Below, in pieces: positions 61,918 to 64,000 of a DNA stretch of 64,000 nucleotides. The stretch is from Rhodopseudomonas palustris (lineage in GTDB: Bacteria; Pseudomonadota; Alphaproteobacteria; Rhizobiales; Xanthobacteraceae), in NCBI RefSeq assembly GCF_003226555.1, contig NZ_QKQS01000032.1:1-64000 (forward strand), in the 5' to 3' direction. Under the pieces are notes generated by a model, which worked only from the letters and a program-made list of their open reading frames with translations, was not told the DNA's origin and did no database searches. Made by a program: the position numbers and the translations under genes. Numbering within the stretch: position 1 is the first letter of the stretch; each line of letters begins with the position of its first letter.

Positions 61918-62343
61918 CTAAACCGTTGCCACCCGCCGCCCACTGGCGTCGATCACTTGCTCGCCATCTTCCTTGAAGAACTCGCCTTGCTGCGGCGGCA
62001 GCAGGTCGAGCACTTCTTCGGACGGCCGGCACAGCCGCACGCCGTTCGGCGTCACCACCAATGGCCGCTGGATCAGGATCGGGTGCGCGATCATCGCGTC
62101 GAGCAGGTCGTCGTCACTCAGCGTCGGATCGTCGAGCTTCAGCTCGGCATACGGCGTGCCCTTCTGGCGCAGCGCCTGCCGCGGCGTCAGCCCGGCGCGG
62201 GTGATCAGTTGCTTGAGCAGCTCCCGGCTCGGCGGGCACTTCAGATATTCGATGACGTGCGGCTCGATCCCGGCGTTGCGGATCAGGCCGAGGGTGTTGC
62301 GCGAGGTGCCGCAGGCGGGATTGTGATAGATGACGACGTCCAT
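61918..62343 (-). CDS. arsC: Arsenate reductase, glutaredoxin-dependent type
   Basis: Reduces arsenate to arsenite with glutathione and glutaredoxin. The 141-residue protein has the catalytic Cys11 in NPACGTSRNTL and the arginines of the family in the middle (HPILIQRPLVV and NGVRLCRPSEEV). Length equals that of the plasmid R773 enzyme. ATG 62343 shares one base with the stop of the gene before it, so translation is coupled. It comes second after the low-molecular-weight type reductase. Confidence 0.95.
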   Translation of the reverse strand: MDVVIYHNPACGTSRNTLGLIRNAGIEPHVIEYLKCPPSRELLKQLITRAGLTPRQALRQKGTPYAELKLDDPTLSDDDLLDAMIAHPILIQRPLVVTPNGVRLCRPSEEVLDLLPPQQGEFFKEDGEQVIDASGRRVATV

Positions 62344-62870
62344 CACGCCACCTTCGGCCGGCCGAAGCTGACGCCGGCGAGCAGGCCGATCTCCTGCAGC
62401 TTGGTGCCGAGCGCGACGCCGTCGAGCATCTTGATCGGCAGCGCGGTGAAGGCGTCGATCCTGTTCTTCAGGAAGCGGAACGCCTGAACGAAGGCGCGCT
62501 CCTTGTCGAGATCGCTGCCCCCGACCGCGGCGGGATCGTCGATCCCCCAATGCGCGGTCATCGGCTGGCCGGGCCACACGGGACAGGCCTCGCCGGCGGC
62601 GTTGTCGCAGACGGTGAACACGAAATCCATCACCGGGGCGTCGGCGGCGGCGAACTCCTGCCAGCTCTTGGAGCGCAGCCCCTCGGTCGGGTAGTTGCCG
62701 TCCGCCAGCACCTTCAGCGCGAACGGATTGACCACGCCTTTCGGCTGGCTGCCGGCGGAGAAGGCGTTGAATCGGCCGGCGCCGTCCTTGCGCAGAATGC
62801 TCTCGGCCATGATCGAGCGGGCGGTGTTGCCGGTGCACAGAAACAGCACGTTGAAGATGCGATCAGACAT
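62343..62870 (-). CDS. Arsenate reductase, low-molecular-weight phosphatase type
   Basis: A 175-residue protein of the LMW protein-tyrosine-phosphatase fold used by thioredoxin- or mycothiol-coupled arsenate reductases. The phosphate loop is CTGNTARS, with Cys12 and Arg18 (CX5R), and the downstream Asp region is GIDDPAAVGGSD. Internal cysteines (CDNAAGEAC) could serve as the resolving pair. In ars operons it is annotated ArsC. A genuine phosphatase role cannot be excluded. It overlaps arsR by 8 bp and arsC by 1 bp. Confidence 0.9.
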   Translation of the reverse strand: MSDRIFNVLFLCTGNTARSIMAESILRKDGAGRFNAFSAGSQPKGVVNPFALKVLADGNYPTEGLRSKSWQEFAAADAPVMDFVFTVCDNAAGEACPVWPGQPMTAHWGIDDPAAVGGSDLDKERAFVQAFRFLKNRIDAFTALPIKMLDGVALGTKLQEIGLLAGVSFGRPKVA

Positions 62871-63219
62871 TGGCGGATTCCTTGGGCAGACAGCAGGGTT
62901 GAAGGGCGGCGATCAGCGGCGCGCACAATTCCGGGCGGCCACCGCAGCAATCCTTGATCAGAAACAGCGCGACCTTCTGAAATCGCGCGAGGTCGGCGCG
63001 GTACACGATCGAGCGACCACGGCGCTGCGAGGTGATCAGCCCGGCGAGTGCCAGGATCCCCAGATGCGACGACATCGTGTTCTGCGGCACCGCCAGCGTG
63101 TCGGCGATCGCCCCCGCCGGCAGGCCGCTCGGCTCGTGCGCGGCCAGCAGCCGGAACGCCTCCAGCCGGGTCGCTTGGGCCAGGGCGCCGAGCGCCAGGA
63201 TCGCCTGCTCCGTTTCCAT
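62863..63219 (-). CDS. arsR: ArsR-family repressor of the ars operon
   Basis: A 118-residue winged-helix metalloregulator. The recognition helix region is AVPQNTMSSHLGILALAGLI and the wing RRGRSIVYR. The usual ELCVC arsenic site in helix 3 is absent. Cysteines cluster at the C-terminus instead: Cys91, Cys92 (DCCGG), Cys99 and Cys109-110. This resembles the three-cysteine C-terminal site described for Acidithiobacillus ferrooxidans ArsR. ATG 63219 has a weak ribosome-binding site. It is the first gene of arsR-arsC-arsC-acr3 and is divergent from the second arsR. Confidence 0.92.
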   Translation of the reverse strand: METEQAILALGALAQATRLEAFRLLAAHEPSGLPAGAIADTLAVPQNTMSSHLGILALAGLITSQRRGRSIVYRADLARFQKVALFLIKDCCGGRPELCAPLIAALQPCCLPKESANV

Positions 63220-63228
63220 ATATCCAGA

Positions 63229-63288
63229 ATTATCGATATATATAAGCCGATGTCAAGCGCCGACCGGCGATTATTTCGATAATGCTAG
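63229..63288. promoter_or_regulatory. Divergent ars promoter region with two operator-like cores
   Basis: ATTATCGA at 63229-63236 and its reverse complement within TTCGATAATGCTAG at 63275-63288 lie in an AT-rich stretch between the two arsR genes. One core is 10 bp before the minus-strand arsR, the other about 50 bp before the plus-strand arsR. Confidence 0.55.
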
Positions 63289-63336
63289 AAATACCGTTTG
63301 ACGCGCCCGGCGAGATGGCGTTAGCGTTGCGGCATC

Positions 63337-63654
63337 ATGAAGATCGACGACGCCGCTGCCAAATTCGAGGCGCTGGGCAATCCGACTCGGCTGAAGATCT
63401 ATCGGGCGCTGGTGCGCGCCGGCGAGGCCGGCACGCCGGTCGGCCGGCTGCAGGAGCGGCTGAAGATCGCGCCCTCGACGCTGTCGCACCACCTCAAGAC
63501 GCTCGTCGCCGCCGGCCTGATCCGTCAGGTCCGAGAGGCCACCACGCTGTACTGCCATGCCAACTACCAGGTGATGCGCGGCCTGATGGACTTCATGGTC
63601 GCGGAATGCTGCGCCGACGCGGTCGAACGCGCGGACGCCAAGACCGCGGCCTGA
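63337..63654 (+). CDS. arsR: Second ArsR-family regulator, next to arsM
   Basis: A 105-residue winged-helix regulator with recognition region IAPSTLSHHLKTLVAAGLI and wing REATTLYCHANYQ. Sensor candidates are Cys73 and the pair Cys91-Cys92 (AECCAD), again with no helix-3 ELCVC motif. ATG 63337 follows the AT-rich divergent region. arsM starts 66 bp after its stop, preceded by another operator-like site, so it most likely controls arsM. Related arsRM pairs are known from Rhodopseudomonas palustris. Confidence 0.92.
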   Translation: MKIDDAAAKFEALGNPTRLKIYRALVRAGEAGTPVGRLQERLKIAPSTLSHHLKTLVAAGLIRQVREATTLYCHANYQVMRGLMDFMVAECCADAVERADAKTAA

Positions 63655-63672
63655 AATCGTCAGGTCTGTTTA

Positions 63673-63700
63673 TTCGATTATTCTAGTTTCTTCGAACTAG
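63673..63700 (+). promoter_or_regulatory. Operator-like site before arsM
   Basis: TTCGATTATTCTAG at 63673-63686 differs from the site at 63275-63288 at two bases. It overlaps a perfect inverted repeat, CTAGTT (63683-63688) and AACTAG (63695-63700). Confidence 0.6.
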
Positions 63701-63720
63701 CCAAGGAAGGGAACGCATCA

Positions 63721-64000
63721 TGCCGGGCTCAGCTATCCATGACGTCAAGGACATCGTCCGCGAGAAATACGCCGGCGCCGCGCTAAAGGTCGCCACCGGC
63801 GGCGGCGCGTCGTGCTGCGGGTCTTCGGCGCTTCCCGGCGCCAGCCCGATCACCAGCAATCTCTACGACGCCGCGCAGGAACAGGGCCTGCCGGCCGAGG
63901 CGATGCTGGCCTCGCTCGGCTGCGGCAACCCGACCGCGCTGGCGCAACTGTCGCCGGGCGAGACCGTGCTCGATCTCGGCTCGGGCGGCGGCATCGACGT
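63721..64000 (+). CDS. arsM: Arsenite S-adenosylmethionine methyltransferase, N-terminal part
   Basis: Methylates arsenite to volatile and less retained species. Only the first 93 codons are in the window. ATG 63721 follows AAGGAAGGGAA. The piece begins MPGSAIHDVKDIVREKYAGAA, as ArsM proteins do, has the cysteine pair in ASCCGSS and a further cysteine in SLGCGNPTALA, and reaches SAM motif I VLDLGSGGGIDV. ArsM uses conserved cysteines to bind arsenite. The remaining ones should lie beyond the window. Confidence 0.93.

Overview
The window is chromosomal DNA of a GC-rich alphaproteobacterium. The gene set and order point to the Rhodopseudomonas/Bradyrhizobium group, and Rhodopseudomonas palustris or a close relative fits best. 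The evidence is the rsmH-to-ftsZ division and cell-wall cluster followed by lpxC, bamD, recN and ligA, the arsR-arsM pair, the alphaproteobacterial RNase P RNA, and several families of palindromic intergenic repeats. The species assignment is inference, not a database result.

Layout. 1-2.6 kb: the 3' part of a UvrD/PcrA helicase, an orphan HicB coupled to its stop codon, and a complete HicA-HicB toxin-antitoxin pair. 2.8-10.5 kb: a YadG/YadH-like ABC exporter, a secreted glycine-zipper protein, an L,D-transpeptidase, a membrane protein fused to a spermidine-synthase-like domain, and an FAD oxidoreductase. 10-11.5 kb: a partial duplication of that oxidoreductase's 3' end with DnaA-box-like sequences, a candidate small RNA and a lone PemK/MazF-like toxin. 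11.7-16.4 kb: prmA, a small conserved ORF, an aminopeptidase P and a Bcr/CflA-type exporter.

16.6-45.8 kb, almost all on the minus strand: the division and cell-wall supercluster. In transcription order it reads rsmH, ftsL, ftsI, murE, murF, mraY, murD, ftsW, murG, murC, a DUF6653 gene, murB, a GT87-like membrane protein, ddl, ftsQ, ftsA, ftsZ, lpxC, bamD, recN, ligA. These genes make peptidoglycan precursors, build the divisome, start lipid A synthesis and assemble outer-membrane proteins, so envelope growth and division are encoded together. A plus-strand DUF4239 gene lies between murB and the GT87 gene. A GIY-YIG nuclease gene bracketed by palindromic repeats lies between ligA and recN.

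46.3-59.9 kb: an AmpD-like amidase, rnpB, a compositionally different two-gene cassette next to rnpB, an EmrAB drug efflux pair with a divergent TetR regulator and a clear operator, an extensin/M15-like peptidase, a chemoreceptor, a small unknown protein and a large autotransporter with five tandem passenger repeats. 60-64 kb: a HAD phosphatase and an arsenic resistance locus (acr3, two kinds of arsenate reductase, two ArsR regulators, and arsM cut by the window end). A shared operator-like core is visible upstream of each ars transcription unit.

At least four palindromic repeat families punctuate the intergenic regions. One copy lies in frame inside the helicase gene, one pair is nested, and two copies frame the GIY-YIG gene. 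Several long upstream reading frames (ligA, acr3) run through such repeats and give false N-terminal extensions, so shorter starts were chosen here.
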